64,000 nt of DNA from Desulfatirhabdium sp964549995 (GCA_964549995.1 CAZJXF010000001.1:1-64000); one strand, 5' to 3'. Positions 43,566 to 52,613 are shown, counted from the first letter of the stretch. Numbers and translations: made by a program. Notes: generated from the sequence alone by a model not told the origin.

Positions 43566-43727
43566 ATGGCCAAATATGTTTGCAGCATCTGTGGGTATGT
43601 ATACGATCCGGCTCTCGGAGATCCGGATTCCGGTATAGCACCTGGAACGGCATTTGAAGACCTGCCGGATACCTGGGAATGTCCGGTGTGTGGTGCGGCG
43701 AAATCCGATTTCGAAAAACAAGCCTGA
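43566..43727 (+). CDS. Rubredoxin
   Basis: The 53-residue product has the classic rubredoxin layout: 'CSICGYVYDPALGDPDSGI', 'GTAFEDLPDTWECPVCGAAKSDF'. Four Cys in two CxxC(G) pairs hold one Fe; the Trp and Phe core residues are present. The ATG at 43566 follows agaaaggagaatga. It lies 12 nt before the oxygen reductase gene, and rubredoxin is the known electron donor to Roo (rubredoxin:oxygen oxidoreductase), so the pair is functional. Confidence 0.96.
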   Translation: MAKYVCSICGYVYDPALGDPDSGIAPGTAFEDLPDTWECPVCGAAKSDFEKQA

Positions 43728-43739
43728 TGGAGAAACCTC

Positions 43740-44939
43740 ATGGCTCCCGTTGAAATTGCACCAAACATTTATGATGTCGGTGTGAACGATTGGAATATCC
43801 GGGATTTTCACGGATATTCCACGCCGTTTGGATCCAGTTACAACGCATTTCTGATCGTCGATGAGAAAATCGCCCTCATCGATACGGTGAAGAAGGAATT
43901 CGCCGATGTACTGATCGCGAACATTTCGGCAATTGTCGATCCGAAAAAAGTCGATTTGGTGATCAGCAACCACACGGAAATGGACCATTCCGGTGGCCTG
44001 CCCCGGGTCATGCACCGGATCGGTGAAGACAAACCCCTGTATTGCTCGAAGATGGGACAGAAAAACCTTTCGATGCATTATCCGCAGAAATGGAACCTGC
44101 ACCCGGTCGGCACCGGAGAATCCCTTTCATTGGGGCGGCGAACCCTGAGCTTTCTGGAAACCCGGATGGTTCACTGGCCGGACAGCATGTTCACCTACCT
44201 GAAGGAAGACGGCATTCTGTTCTCGAGTGACGGATTCGGGCAGCACTTCGCATCTCTGGAGAAATTCGACGATCGGCTGACGGCCGATATCATGCCGCAT
44301 GCGCAGAAATATTTCGCCAACATTCTGATGCTTTACGGCAATCTGATCGCGAAGCTTCTGGAAGAAGTCACTGCTATGAAACTCGATATCCGGATGATCT
44401 GTCCGGATCACGGGATCATCTGGCGGAAGGACCCGGGGAAAATCATCGCTGCATACGATCGCTGGAGCAGACAGGTCGCAACCCGCAAGGCGGTCGTGGT
44501 GTATGACACGATGTGGCATAGCACTGAGGCGATGGCTGATGCGATTTGTGAGGGGCTGTACGAGGCGGGGGTCGCCGCGAGACCGATGCATCTGCGCAGC
44601 TGGCACAGAAGCGACGTGATGACGGAGGTGTTGGATGCGGCTGCGGTCATTGTCGGATCGCCAACCCTCAACAACGGGCTGTTCCCGACGGTTTCGGATT
44701 TTCTGACCTACATGAAAGGCTTGAAACCCAAGAACAAACTCGGCGGGGCCTTTGGTTCCTACGGGTGGAGCGGCGAGGCGGTCAAACGGATTCAGGAAGA
44801 GCTGTCGGACATGAAATTCGAGATGGTTGCGGAGGGCATCCGTCACCAGTATGTTCCTGGGGCAGATGCGCTGGAAAAATGTCGGGAATACGGTCGGACG
44901 ATCGGCAGGCGTGTCGTCGAAACGGTTCCGGCGTCCTGA
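43740..44939 (+). CDS. roo: Rubredoxin:oxygen oxidoreductase (A-type flavodiiron protein)
   Basis: This cytoplasmic enzyme reduces oxygen to water, or NO to N2O, with electrons from rubredoxin. The 399-residue product has the metallo-beta-lactamase-like diiron domain with H78-x-E80-x-D82-H83 ('SNHTEMDHSGG'), then 'ARMVHWPDSM'-like 'TRMVHWPDSMFTY', 'FSSDGFGQH' and 'CPDHGIIW' carrying the other ligands. A C-terminal flavodoxin domain begins near 'VVYDTMWHSTEAMA' and includes 'GAFGSYGWSGEA'. It closes the defence island. A strong bidirectional hairpin follows. Confidence 0.96.
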   Translation: MAPVEIAPNIYDVGVNDWNIRDFHGYSTPFGSSYNAFLIVDEKIALIDTVKKEFADVLIANISAIVDPKKVDLVISNHTEMDHSGGLPRVMHRIGEDKPLYCSKMGQKNLSMHYPQKWNLHPVGTGESLSLGRRTLSFLETRMVHWPDSMFTYLKEDGILFSSDGFGQHFASLEKFDDRLTADIMPHAQKYFANILMLYGNLIAKLLEEVTAMKLDIRMICPDHGIIWRKDPGKIIAAYDRWSRQVATRKAVVVYDTMWHSTEAMADAICEGLYEAGVAARPMHLRSWHRSDVMTEVLDAAAVIVGSPTLNNGLFPTVSDFLTYMKGLKPKNKLGGAFGSYGWSGEAVKRIQEELSDMKFEMVAEGIRHQYVPGADALEKCREYGRTIGRRVVETVPAS

Positions 44940-44960
44940 TTTTTCGGATATTTACTGCGA

Positions 44961-45004
44961 GATCAGATGGATGGACGACCAGCCGGTCGCCCATCCATCT
45001 GATC
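44961..45004. terminator. Bidirectional terminator between roo and gatB
   Basis: gatcagatggatgg-ac-gacc-agcc-ggtc-gc-ccatccatctgatc is a stem of about 20 bp with one 2-nt internal mismatch. It lies between two convergent genes. On the + strand it is followed by a CT-rich tract of about 70 nt (45005-45074). Confidence 0.75.
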
Positions 45005-45074
45005 CACCTCTTTTCTCTCAACTCTGCACACTCTCTGCTCTTATCTCTCGACTCTCTCCTCTTTTTCCTCCGCC

Positions 45075-46505
45075 TTACGCCGAAAGCATTTTCTTCAGTA
45101 TCTCGTTGACCACTTGTGGATTGGCTTTGCCCTTGCTGGCTTTCATGACCTGCCCAACGAAAAAGCCCATCAATTTTTCCTTCCCTGCCCGATAATCCGC
45201 TGCTTCCTTAGGATTGGCGGCAATCACTTCTCGAACGATAGCTTCGATTTGAGCGCTGTCGGTCACCTGAACGAGTCCTTTTTCTTGAACGATGGCTTCG
45301 GCTTTTTTCCCGCTTGCCGCCATTTCCTCGAAGACCGTCTTGGCGATCTTGCCGCTGATGGTTCCCCGATCAATCAATTGGATCAATTCGGCCAAATCTT
45401 CCGGCTGAATGCGGATCGCATCGATTCCCGATCCTTCGGTTTTCAGCAAGGATAGCAGGGGGCCGATGATCCAGTTGCAGCTGCCCTTCGGGTTGCCGGA
45501 GTGCTCTGCACATCGTTCGAAATAGTGGGCGAGCTCCCGATCCGAGGTCAAGATGGCGGCATCGTAGCTGGAAAGACCGTAGGCTTCCATAAATCGCTTT
45601 CGCTTGGCATCCGGCAGTTCGGGAAGGGTTCGTTCGATTTCCTGTATCCAGGCATCATCGATGTGCAGCGGAACGAGATCCGGATCCGGAAAATAGCGGT
45701 AATCGTGAGCCTCCTCCTTCCCGCGCATCGAGAAGGTTTGCTGGGTAGCCGTATCCCAAAGCCGGGTTTCCTGGATCACGCTTCCGCCATCCAGAACGAC
45801 GTCGATTTGGCGCCGGATTTCATACTGAAGGGCCTTTTCGATGAACCGGAAGGAGTTGACGTTCTTGATCTCGGTTCGGGTTCCGAAGCCTTCGCTTCCC
45901 TTGGGGCGAATGGATACGTTGGCGTCGCATCGGAAAGAGCCTTCTTCCATGTTTCCGTCACAAATGTCCAGATACCGTAGAATGCTGTGCAGGCTCTTGA
46001 GGTAAGCGACGGCTTCCTCCGGGGTGCGCATGTCGGGCTCGCTCACGATTTCGATGAGTGGTACCCCGGTCCGGTTGAGATCGACACGGCTGAAGGCGCC
46101 GCCGGGATCATGTAGAAGTTTTCCGGCATCCTCCTCCATGTGAATGCGGGTGATACCGATCCGCTTGGTTCCATCTTCCAGGGAAATGTCGATCCACCCA
46201 TGATGGCAGATCGGCTGTTCGTACTGACTGATCTGGTAGCCTTTCGGTAAATCCGGATAGAAGTAGTTCTTGCGTGCAAACCGGCTTTCCGTTGAAATGC
46301 GGCAATGGGTTGCCAGACCCATGCGGATGGCATATTCGACGACTTTCCGATTCAGTACCGGCAGAACACCGGGCATTCCGAGGCAGACAGGGCAGACCTG
46401 GGTGTTCGGTGCGGCACCGAATGACGTGGAACAACCGCAGAAGATTTTGGTCGCTGTTTTCAGTTGGGCATGAACTTCCAGACCGATAACGGCTTCAAAT
46501 TCCAT
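45075..46505 (-). CDS. gatB: Asp/Glu-tRNA amidotransferase subunit B
   Basis: GatB is the kinase/amidotransferase subunit of GatCAB, which converts misacylated Glu-tRNA(Gln) and Asp-tRNA(Asn). The 476-residue product has the diagnostic 'IGLEVHAQL', Cys ligands in 'FCGCSTSF' and 'CPVCLGMPG', 'ARKNYFYPDLPKGYQISQYEQP' and 'FRCDANVSIRP', and a C-terminal YqeY-like tail ('FVGQVMKASKGKANPQVV'). GatA and GatC are not next to it here, which is common. The ATG at 46505 starts the conserved 'MEFEAVIGLE'. A family-A element lies 35 nt upstream. Confidence 0.97.
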   Translation of the reverse strand: MEFEAVIGLEVHAQLKTATKIFCGCSTSFGAAPNTQVCPVCLGMPGVLPVLNRKVVEYAIRMGLATHCRISTESRFARKNYFYPDLPKGYQISQYEQPICHHGWIDISLEDGTKRIGITRIHMEEDAGKLLHDPGGAFSRVDLNRTGVPLIEIVSEPDMRTPEEAVAYLKSLHSILRYLDICDGNMEEGSFRCDANVSIRPKGSEGFGTRTEIKNVNSFRFIEKALQYEIRRQIDVVLDGGSVIQETRLWDTATQQTFSMRGKEEAHDYRYFPDPDLVPLHIDDAWIQEIERTLPELPDAKRKRFMEAYGLSSYDAAILTSDRELAHYFERCAEHSGNPKGSCNWIIGPLLSLLKTEGSGIDAIRIQPEDLAELIQLIDRGTISGKIAKTVFEEMAASGKKAEAIVQEKGLVQVTDSAQIEAIVREVIAANPKEAADYRAGKEKLMGFFVGQVMKASKGKANPQVVNEILKKMLSA

Positions 46506-46540
46506 GTATCAGGTTTCCTTTGCCGGATAGTTTGAAGAAT

Positions 46541-46692
46541 GACGACTTCGCAAAAAGGCCGGATGCTGTGTCGTGCTGCATCCCTCGTCGCTGCGGCGTA
46601 CGTCTAAGTACGCCTCACAGACGGGATTTGCACTCATTGCCTGCGGCCTTTTTGCGAAGTCGTCAATAGGATCGACTTTTTGCGGGGCCATC
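46541..46692. mobile_element. Family-A MITE-like element
   Basis: Same orientation and structure as 4294-4447: gacgacttcgcaaaaaggcc, core with 'gcggcgtacgtctaagtacg', ggcctttttgcgaagtcgtc, then cgactttttgcggggccatc. It lies in the promoter region of gatB and the divergent lipoprotein gene. Confidence 0.88.
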
Positions 46693-46768
46693 GAGAATGC
46701 TCGGCATCCTAAAACGAGCCATCCGTTCCGTCAAGATGAAAGGGGAACAGGAAAAGGCCGTTTTTTCC

Positions 46769-46797
46769 TTGACAGGCATTCATGCCTCTCCTATTTA
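46769..46797 (+). promoter_or_regulatory. Sigma70 promoter with a palindromic spacer
   Basis: TTGACA (46769-46774), a 17-nt spacer and TATTTA (46792-46797) lie 40 nt before the lipoprotein start. The spacer holds the palindrome GGCATTCATGCC (46775-46786), a possible operator. Confidence 0.6.
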
Positions 46798-46836
46798 GGC
46801 GGTTGAATTTTCCTTCATTTTTTGCAGGAGGCGGTC

Positions 46837-47319
46837 ATGCAGATGTTGCGATGGATAACCGTTTGGATCGGATGTGCCATCATACTGACGGGCTGTGGGT
46901 TGACCCGTCTGGACGATGCCAAGCCGATTGCGAAAAAATACCGTCTTCCCGTGAAAGAAGAAACTCAGGAAGGCACCTGGATCGCCAAGGATATTCAGAT
47001 CGGATATCGTTACCGCATCATCGCACCCGGAACCCTCGAGCTGAGCGGGGATCTCGTCCTCGACAACTATCTGGTTACCGGATTTACGGTGATCGATCAT
47101 TTGTCGCTTTCCGTACGTTTTTTGGATGCAGAAGGTCGAGTTCACGGTCAGAAAGCGATCTATCTCGTTGGCGGAAGACAACCTATCGATCAACGCATGC
47201 AATTTGACCGCAGTCTTCCGCTCCCGGAAGGGACGCAGGCCTTTTCCTTTTCCTACAGTGGTGAGGTATCCGCCAGTGGAGATGAAGACGGCCGGAGCAA
47301 CTACAGCTTTTGGTTTTAA
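46837..47319 (+). CDS. Lipoprotein of unknown function
   Basis: The 160-residue product has a signal peptide and lipobox 'LTGC' (Cys about 19), so it should be lipid-anchored. The mature part is beta-rich with no family I can name ('GTLELSGDLVLDNYLVTGFTVIDHLSLSVRFLDAEG'), and ends with a Gly/Ser tail and a Trp-Phe. The ATG at 46837 follows gcaggaggcggtc. It is the first gene before two glycosyltransferases (71-nt gap), so a link to envelope polysaccharide is possible. Confidence 0.8.
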   Translation: MQMLRWITVWIGCAIILTGCGLTRLDDAKPIAKKYRLPVKEETQEGTWIAKDIQIGYRYRIIAPGTLELSGDLVLDNYLVTGFTVIDHLSLSVRFLDAEGRVHGQKAIYLVGGRQPIDQRMQFDRSLPLPEGTQAFSFSYSGEVSASGDEDGRSNYSFWF

Positions 47320-47390
47320 TGCCGGAACGTTTTTCTGAAATCCATTCGAAAGTTCCCCCCCCGTTTCCCCTATTCGGAAGACAATGAACG

Positions 47391-48587
47391 GTGGAGCAAC
47401 GCACCTACAACATTCTGATGTATTCCCATGACACTTACGGTCTGGGACATATCCGCAGAACGATGGCCATAGCGGAGCACCTGAAGGGCCCGAATGTCAA
47501 CGTTCTGATCCTGACCGGATCCCCCATCGTCGGCCGGTTTTCCTTTTCCGAACAGATTGATTTCGTCCGGATTCCGGGCATGATCAAGAAAACCAACGAG
47601 GAATACCTGCCGCTTTCCATTCGAATCCATCCAGCGCATGCCGTAGACATTCGAAAAAGCATTATCACGGCTACGGCAAAGGCGTTCCAGCCGGATCTCT
47701 TCATCGTAGACAAGGAACCTCTGGGCCTCAAGAAGGAGGTTCTGCCGACCCTCGAATGGTTCCGTCGCTGTTTGCCCAAGACCCGGACGATTCTGGGTCT
47801 TCGAGACATCATGGACGAAGCCGCTACCGTGGTGTTGGACTGGAAAAAGAAGGGGGTCTATTCCGTTCTGGACCGGCTGTACAGTGAAATCTGGATTTAC
47901 GGAAACCAGGAGATCTACGATCCGGTGGTGGAATATGACATTCCCCAAGCCATCGGACAGAAGATGATCTATACGGGATATATCCCGCGCAAGGTTCCTG
48001 GACCGGAGATCGCCCGGAAACTTCGCCGAAAATTCGGCGTCCGGGAAAAGGAAAAGGTTGTTCTGGTGACAACCGGTGGCGGTGGGGATGGATACCCCGT
48101 CATCGATACCTATCTGTGCATGCTCGAGCGGTTTGCCTGCGGGACGCCCATTCGAAGCTTGATCGTGACGGGTCCGTTCATGCCGGCCGAGGAGCGCGAT
48201 GACGTTCACGCCCGGGCGAAGCGTCTCGGAATCCGGTGTTGGGATTTCTATGCAAAAATGGAAAACCTGATCGCAGCATCCGATCTGGTCGTTTGCATGG
48301 GCGGCTACAACACCATCTGTGAAATCCTGTCGCAGAAAACGTTGGCGCTTGTCATTCCCCGGGAAATTCCTCGAAAGGAACAACTGATTCGGGCCATGGC
48401 CATGAAGAACAGGCAACTGGTCGACTACATCCCCTGGAGCCAGATGACTCCTGAGGCCATGCACGACAAAATCACCGATCTGCTCTGCTCTCCGCAACGG
48501 TATCAGGACGCCATCCAGGACTTTTCCCTGACAGGGCTTTGCATCATGCGGGATCGTCTCGCCTTCTTTCAGCAATCCTTCCCCTAA
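47391..48587 (+). CDS. GT-B glycosyltransferase (MurG/GT28-like)
   Basis: The 398-residue product starts 'NILMYSHDTYGLGHIRRTMAIAEHL', a Gly-rich GT-B N-terminal loop. The C-terminal half has 'VVLVTTGGGGDGYPVID', 'CWDFYAKMENLIAASDLVVCMGGYNTICEILS' and 'PREIPRKEQLIRAMAMK', the nucleotide-sugar site of GT28-type enzymes. The sugar and acceptor are unknown. The start is a GTG at 47391. The next glycosyltransferase begins 9 nt after its stop, so both are co-transcribed. Confidence 0.88.
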   Translation: MEQRTYNILMYSHDTYGLGHIRRTMAIAEHLKGPNVNVLILTGSPIVGRFSFSEQIDFVRIPGMIKKTNEEYLPLSIRIHPAHAVDIRKSIITATAKAFQPDLFIVDKEPLGLKKEVLPTLEWFRRCLPKTRTILGLRDIMDEAATVVLDWKKKGVYSVLDRLYSEIWIYGNQEIYDPVVEYDIPQAIGQKMIYTGYIPRKVPGPEIARKLRRKFGVREKEKVVLVTTGGGGDGYPVIDTYLCMLERFACGTPIRSLIVTGPFMPAEERDDVHARAKRLGIRCWDFYAKMENLIAASDLVVCMGGYNTICEILSQKTLALVIPREIPRKEQLIRAMAMKNRQLVDYIPWSQMTPEAMHDKITDLLCSPQRYQDAIQDFSLTGLCIMRDRLAFFQQSFP

Positions 48588-48596
48588 GTCACCCGC

Positions 48597-49832
48597 ATGG
48601 ATACGCCGACCATCGGTTTGATTCTCAAGGGATATCCCCGCATCTCCGAAACCTTCATTTCCAACGAAATCCTGTTGCTGGAAGAAATGGGGTTTCGGTT
48701 TCATCTCTTTTCCATGCGAAAACCGCGGGAGTCCTTCTCCCACAGGAGTGTTTCCCGTATCCAGGCAACGGTGGATTATCTTCCGGAGACAATCCTGCGG
48801 GGAATGGGGATGTTTTTGGCTTCCAGCGCCAGGCTTGCCTCGAGCCGGCCGGAATCCTTTCGATCGGCATGGCACCTCGCAGGTAGGCGTTTTCTTCGAA
48901 CGCGAAAGACCGCTTCGATCAAACACATCCTGCAGGCCGCCTATCTCGTCGATCGTCTGCTGCCGCATTATTCGATCGACCGCTTTCACGCCCACTTCGC
49001 CCACTCACCCACATCCGTCGCCCTCTATGCCCACATGTTAAGCGGGATCCCGTTTGGGTTTACGGCCCATGCCAAGGATATCTATACCTCCGATCCCATC
49101 CAACTTGCTGAAAAGATCGATCGAGCCGCATTTGTCATCACCTGCACCGAATACAACCGACGCTACCTCGATCAGCTGCCGAAAAGCGGAAATACGCCGC
49201 TGTTTCGGGTGTATCATGGCATCGATCTCAGGTTGTTCACCTCGAACGAGGCCCCCATTCGCCCAACGGCTCCTTACCGGGTGCTGACGGTCGCCCGACT
49301 GACAGCCAAAAAAGGGATTCACACGGTGCTGTCGGCCCTCGGTTTGCTGCAGGATTGGGGAGTGGATTTCCGATACACGGTCATCGGAGACGGAGAAGAA
49401 AAGGAAAACCTGATGCGACTGGCCGACGATCTGGGACTTCAGGGACGGATCGTCTGGATGGGTACCCAACCCCATGACGTTGTGCTGGATCAGTATCGGA
49501 ACAGTGATGTCTTCGTGATCGGATGTGAAGTGGCTGCCAATGGCGATCGGGATGGCATTCCGAATGTTCTGGCGGAAAGCATGGCGATGGGGGTTCCGGT
49601 GGTCGCTACACGGGTGTCCGCCATACCGGAGCTGGTGAAGCACGAAACATCGGGTCTTCTGGTGGAACCCGGGCAACCTCATGCGATGGCGCAGGCCATC
49701 GAGCGGATGTTGACGGACGAGGCGCTTCGTTCCAGGGTGATGGATACTGCGAAGCAGGTCGTTTCAGAGCGTTTCGACAACCGGAAATGGATTCGAAGGC
49801 TTGCGGACATTCATTTGAGTAGTGGGCAGTAG
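48597..49832 (+). CDS. Family 4 glycosyltransferase
   Basis: The 411-residue product is a GT-B, retaining-type glycosyltransferase. It has 'LKGYPRISETFISNEIL' at the N terminus, 'RFHAHFAHSPTSVA', 'FTAHAKDIY', 'VARLTAKKGIHTVLSAL' and the E-x7-E motif region 'DGIPNVLAESMAMGVPVVATRVSAIPELV'. It may act on an exopolysaccharide or LPS; the acceptor is unknown. It ends 'SSGQ' because the coding frame runs into a heptamer repeat (49818-49866), which also supplies the TAG stop. The last few residues are therefore repeat-derived. Confidence 0.9.
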   Translation: MDTPTIGLILKGYPRISETFISNEILLLEEMGFRFHLFSMRKPRESFSHRSVSRIQATVDYLPETILRGMGMFLASSARLASSRPESFRSAWHLAGRRFLRTRKTASIKHILQAAYLVDRLLPHYSIDRFHAHFAHSPTSVALYAHMLSGIPFGFTAHAKDIYTSDPIQLAEKIDRAAFVITCTEYNRRYLDQLPKSGNTPLFRVYHGIDLRLFTSNEAPIRPTAPYRVLTVARLTAKKGIHTVLSALGLLQDWGVDFRYTVIGDGEEKENLMRLADDLGLQGRIVWMGTQPHDVVLDQYRNSDVFVIGCEVAANGDRDGIPNVLAESMAMGVPVVATRVSAIPELVKHETSGLLVEPGQPHAMAQAIERMLTDEALRSRVMDTAKQVVSERFDNRKWIRRLADIHLSSGQ

Positions 49833-49866
49833 GCAGTGGGCAGTGGGCAGTGGGCAGTGGGCAGTG
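49818..49866. repeat. Heptamer tandem repeat (AGTGGGC type)
   Basis: Seven units of 'agtgggc' with one 'agtaggc' variant that forms the stop codon of the glycosyltransferase gene. The tract is followed within 16 nt by a family-C element. Confidence 0.85.
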
Positions 49867-49881
49867 TGGCCCGTTACAGAT

Positions 49882-50148
49882 GATGGACTCTCAAAAAGTC
49901 GCCACATACCGCTTTCCTTCCAATGCCGGGCTTCCAGCAGGAGGGTGGGTGGTGTTTTGCGAAGCAGCGGAAACGTGTTTGAAGCAGCCCGATCCTACGA
50001 GATCGGGCTGCTGAGTTTTTCCGATGCGCAAGCAAAATGCACCCGCACTCCTGCGGGTTCAACGAGGTTGAGGGTAAGCCGACGTTCTGAATTCCTGTTT
50101 TCGGGTGGCTGTTGCCTCCTGTTTTCCCCGACTTTCTGCGATGGCATC
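49882..50148. mobile_element. Family-C MITE-like element, longer copy (267 bp)
   Basis: Terminal repeats gatggactctcaaaaagtcg and cgactttctgcgatggcatc bound a core with 'cccgatcctacgagatcggg', 'ctgctgagtttttccgatg' and 'caagcaaaatgcacccgc'. The central block is shared with 11139-11307. Extra sequence on both sides of it makes this copy about 100 bp longer. It fills the gap before the ferredoxin gene. Confidence 0.8.
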
Positions 50149-50183
50149 GAAGATGAGGCTATTGCAGCAGGTTGCCCCCTGGC

Positions 50184-50672
50184 TTAACCGCCACAATGCT
50201 TTCGCATCACTTCCGCATATCGTTCGGAAGACTCCCGCATCCGCTGCAGACTGTGGCGGGAAACCTCTACATAATCCACGGCCTTCATGTCGCAGAACCG
50301 CACACACTGCGGATCTCCATCACAAAGATCGCATTTGAAGACTTTTTTCTGATCGGGATCATATCCCATGGCACCGAAGGGGCAGGCCGAGACACAGAGC
50401 TTGCAGCCGATGCACAGGTCGTAGTCGATGACGACCCGGTCAAGGGACTCGTCCCTCGATATGGCCTTTTTCGGGCAGATGGCCATGCAGGGCGCATCTT
50501 CACAATGCTGACAATGCATGGGCAGGTAGAAGCCTTCTTGATCCCATTTGATGATGTGAATGGCGGATTTGGCCGGGTTGCTCACGCCCATGTGTTTCAC
50601 CGAGCAGATGATTTCGCAGAGCCGGCATCCCGTGCATCGTTCTGGATCGACAACATAGATTTTCTTGGACAT
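50184..50672 (-). CDS. Four-cluster ferredoxin subunit, AOR-associated
   Basis: The 162-residue product has four Cys motifs of the DmsB/HycB/CooF type: 'CTGCRLCEIIC', 'CQHCEDAPCMAICP', 'CIGCKLCVSACP' and 'CDLCDGDPQCVRFC', enough for four [4Fe-4S] clusters. Such proteins carry electrons for oxidoreductases like AOR. It lies 33 nt downstream of the AOR gene on the same strand and probably forms a complex with it. The ATG at 50672 follows aaaggagaacacccagc. Confidence 0.93.
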   Translation of the reverse strand: MSKKIYVVDPERCTGCRLCEIICSVKHMGVSNPAKSAIHIIKWDQEGFYLPMHCQHCEDAPCMAICPKKAISRDESLDRVVIDYDLCIGCKLCVSACPFGAMGYDPDQKKVFKCDLCDGDPQCVRFCDMKAVDYVEVSRHSLQRMRESSERYAEVMRKHCGG

Positions 50673-50705
50673 GCTGGGTGTTCTCCTTTTCTATGCCGAA
50701 ACGCA

Positions 50706-52613
50706 TCATGCCTTGTCTGCAGTGAGATCGGCGATTCCAAGACGCTCGAGAAGTTCAGGGGTCGGCACACCGTTTTCATCCCATTCATGCAACCGATAGT
50801 ATTCATCGATCATGGCCTTGAACTTTTCCCGGTCGATGCATTTTCCTCTGGCAACCGGAAGCCCCAGCTTGGTCGGTTCGTCGAAATAGCGATCCGGAAG
50901 CCAATCGTCCGCCCGTGTCATGCCTTCCCGTAGGTTGAACAGACGCTCGATGGTGTAGCAGCGGTTGGCGATGTCCCAAATCTCCTTCGGGCTCAGCTCG
51001 AGGCCGGTGTTGAGCTGGATCAGCTTTGAGAATTCACCGAAAGTCGGATGGTTGGGGCTCAGAAAGACCGTGTGGTATTTACATACCCCCAGACAATCCA
51101 CAGCCATGTAATTTAGCTCCTGCCACATCACCATTCGGGCCTTGCCTTCGTATTCGCTGTAGTTGTTTGTCAGCGGGCCGTCGTATCCATCCGGTTGGCG
51201 GTAGACCTTGTCGAGCACCTTCATGGGAAGGTTATACAGATCGATGGCGGGTCTCCCGCGCAGGTGATCCGCCCCTCGGGAGCTCACGGCGATGTTGAGT
51301 GCAAGAGAAGGCGTGGCCCGCTCGTCCGAATGCAGATTGCTCATGCCTTTGACATGAATCAGGTATTTCCAGCTTTCCGGCCCGATTCGGTTCGCAGCGC
51401 CTCTGGGGCCCTCAGCCAAGATATCGCCGATATCCTCGCGGAAGGCGATCCGTCGGATCATTTCGAGGACCACATCGTCCTTTCCCCATTCGAGAGCAAG
51501 TCCGTTGGTATCGGCATCCGCCAGGAGTCCTTTTTCATAGCATTCCATGGCCCAGGCGATCATGCTGCCTGTCTCGAGCGTATCCATTCCATAGTCGTTT
51601 ACCAGATGGTTGGCCGTCAGGATCGTGTTCATGCTCCGGCAGCCTACTTCCGTTCCGAAGGCGCCCTGGCTTGTGTATTCCGGCCCCTGGGCGTAGGTTC
51701 CGGCATAGGGGCCCTCTTGAATGATGTATCGATGCCGACAATGGACCTGGCATCCGAAGCATCCGTCGACGCCGATGCTGTATTTGTCGAGATTTTCGGC
51801 TTCGATGTCCTCGCTGTCCGGAAGCTGGTTGTACTGGAAATTGCGGGTTCGCACGAGGCCTGTCGTGTTGGTGACTCCGAAAATGAACCCGGTGCCCCAG
51901 CGCTGCATGATTTGGCTGACCTTTGTGGAGATGACCTGGTCGATGATTTCCTTGTTGTATTCGAGGGCTTCCACCGGATGTTTGATGGACAGATCCATCG
52001 TTCCTCTGCAGGCGATGGCCTTGAGGTTTTTCGATCCGAGCACCGCACCCATGCCGGTTCTTCCGGCGGCATTCTTCCGGCCCGTCATGACGCAGGCGAA
52101 ACGAACGAGGTTCTCGCCTGCAGGTCCGATGCATAGAATCTGGGTTTCCTCGTCACCGAGTTCCTTGCGGATTTTATCCTGCGTGTCGTAAACCCCCAAT
52201 CCCCAGATCTTTGCGGCATCTCGGATTTCGATCTTGCCGTTGTTGATATACAGGTAGACCGGTTTTTCCGCCTTTCCTTTGATGACCAGATGATCGAAAC
52301 CCGCCCAACGCATTTCCGGACCGAAGAATCCCCCCATATTGGCCGAGCCGGTGAGACCCGTCAGGGGAGATTTGGCCATGACGTGCGTTCTGGCCGAAGC
52401 CGATGCCATGGTGCCTACCAGAAGTCCGGCGCTGATGATGGCCGCATTGTCTGGCCCGAGCGGATCGCAGCCTTTCGGGGTGTTCCGATAGAGCAGGAAT
52501 GCATCCAGGCCCCGACCGCCGATGAATTGTTTTCGCCATTCGATGGGAATCGGCTCGATGTCGATTCGATCCGTTGTAAGATCGATCGTGGCGATCTTTC
52601 GATCCAATGCCAT
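50706..52613 (-). CDS. aor: Aldehyde ferredoxin oxidoreductase (AOR family)
   Basis: AOR enzymes carry tungsten (or molybdenum) bound to two pterins and oxidise aldehydes to acids, or run in reverse. The 635-residue product has the family N domain ('FIGGRGLDAFLLYR'), 'GLTGSANMGGFFGPEMR', the [4Fe-4S] ligands C-x2-C-x3-C in 'DGCFGCQVHCRH' and a late Cys in 'DCLGVCKYH', and 'ILAEGPRGAANRIG' near the pterin site. The substrate is not fixed by sequence. It is co-transcribed with a zinc-ribbon gene upstream and the ferredoxin downstream, divergent from the IclR regulator. The ATG at 52613 follows aaaggagaggtt. Confidence 0.96.
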   Translation of the reverse strand: MALDRKIATIDLTTDRIDIEPIPIEWRKQFIGGRGLDAFLLYRNTPKGCDPLGPDNAAIISAGLLVGTMASASARTHVMAKSPLTGLTGSANMGGFFGPEMRWAGFDHLVIKGKAEKPVYLYINNGKIEIRDAAKIWGLGVYDTQDKIRKELGDEETQILCIGPAGENLVRFACVMTGRKNAAGRTGMGAVLGSKNLKAIACRGTMDLSIKHPVEALEYNKEIIDQVISTKVSQIMQRWGTGFIFGVTNTTGLVRTRNFQYNQLPDSEDIEAENLDKYSIGVDGCFGCQVHCRHRYIIQEGPYAGTYAQGPEYTSQGAFGTEVGCRSMNTILTANHLVNDYGMDTLETGSMIAWAMECYEKGLLADADTNGLALEWGKDDVVLEMIRRIAFREDIGDILAEGPRGAANRIGPESWKYLIHVKGMSNLHSDERATPSLALNIAVSSRGADHLRGRPAIDLYNLPMKVLDKVYRQPDGYDGPLTNNYSEYEGKARMVMWQELNYMAVDCLGVCKYHTVFLSPNHPTFGEFSKLIQLNTGLELSPKEIWDIANRCYTIERLFNLREGMTRADDWLPDRYFDEPTKLGLPVARGKCIDREKFKAMIDEYYRLHEWDENGVPTPELLERLGIADLTADKA

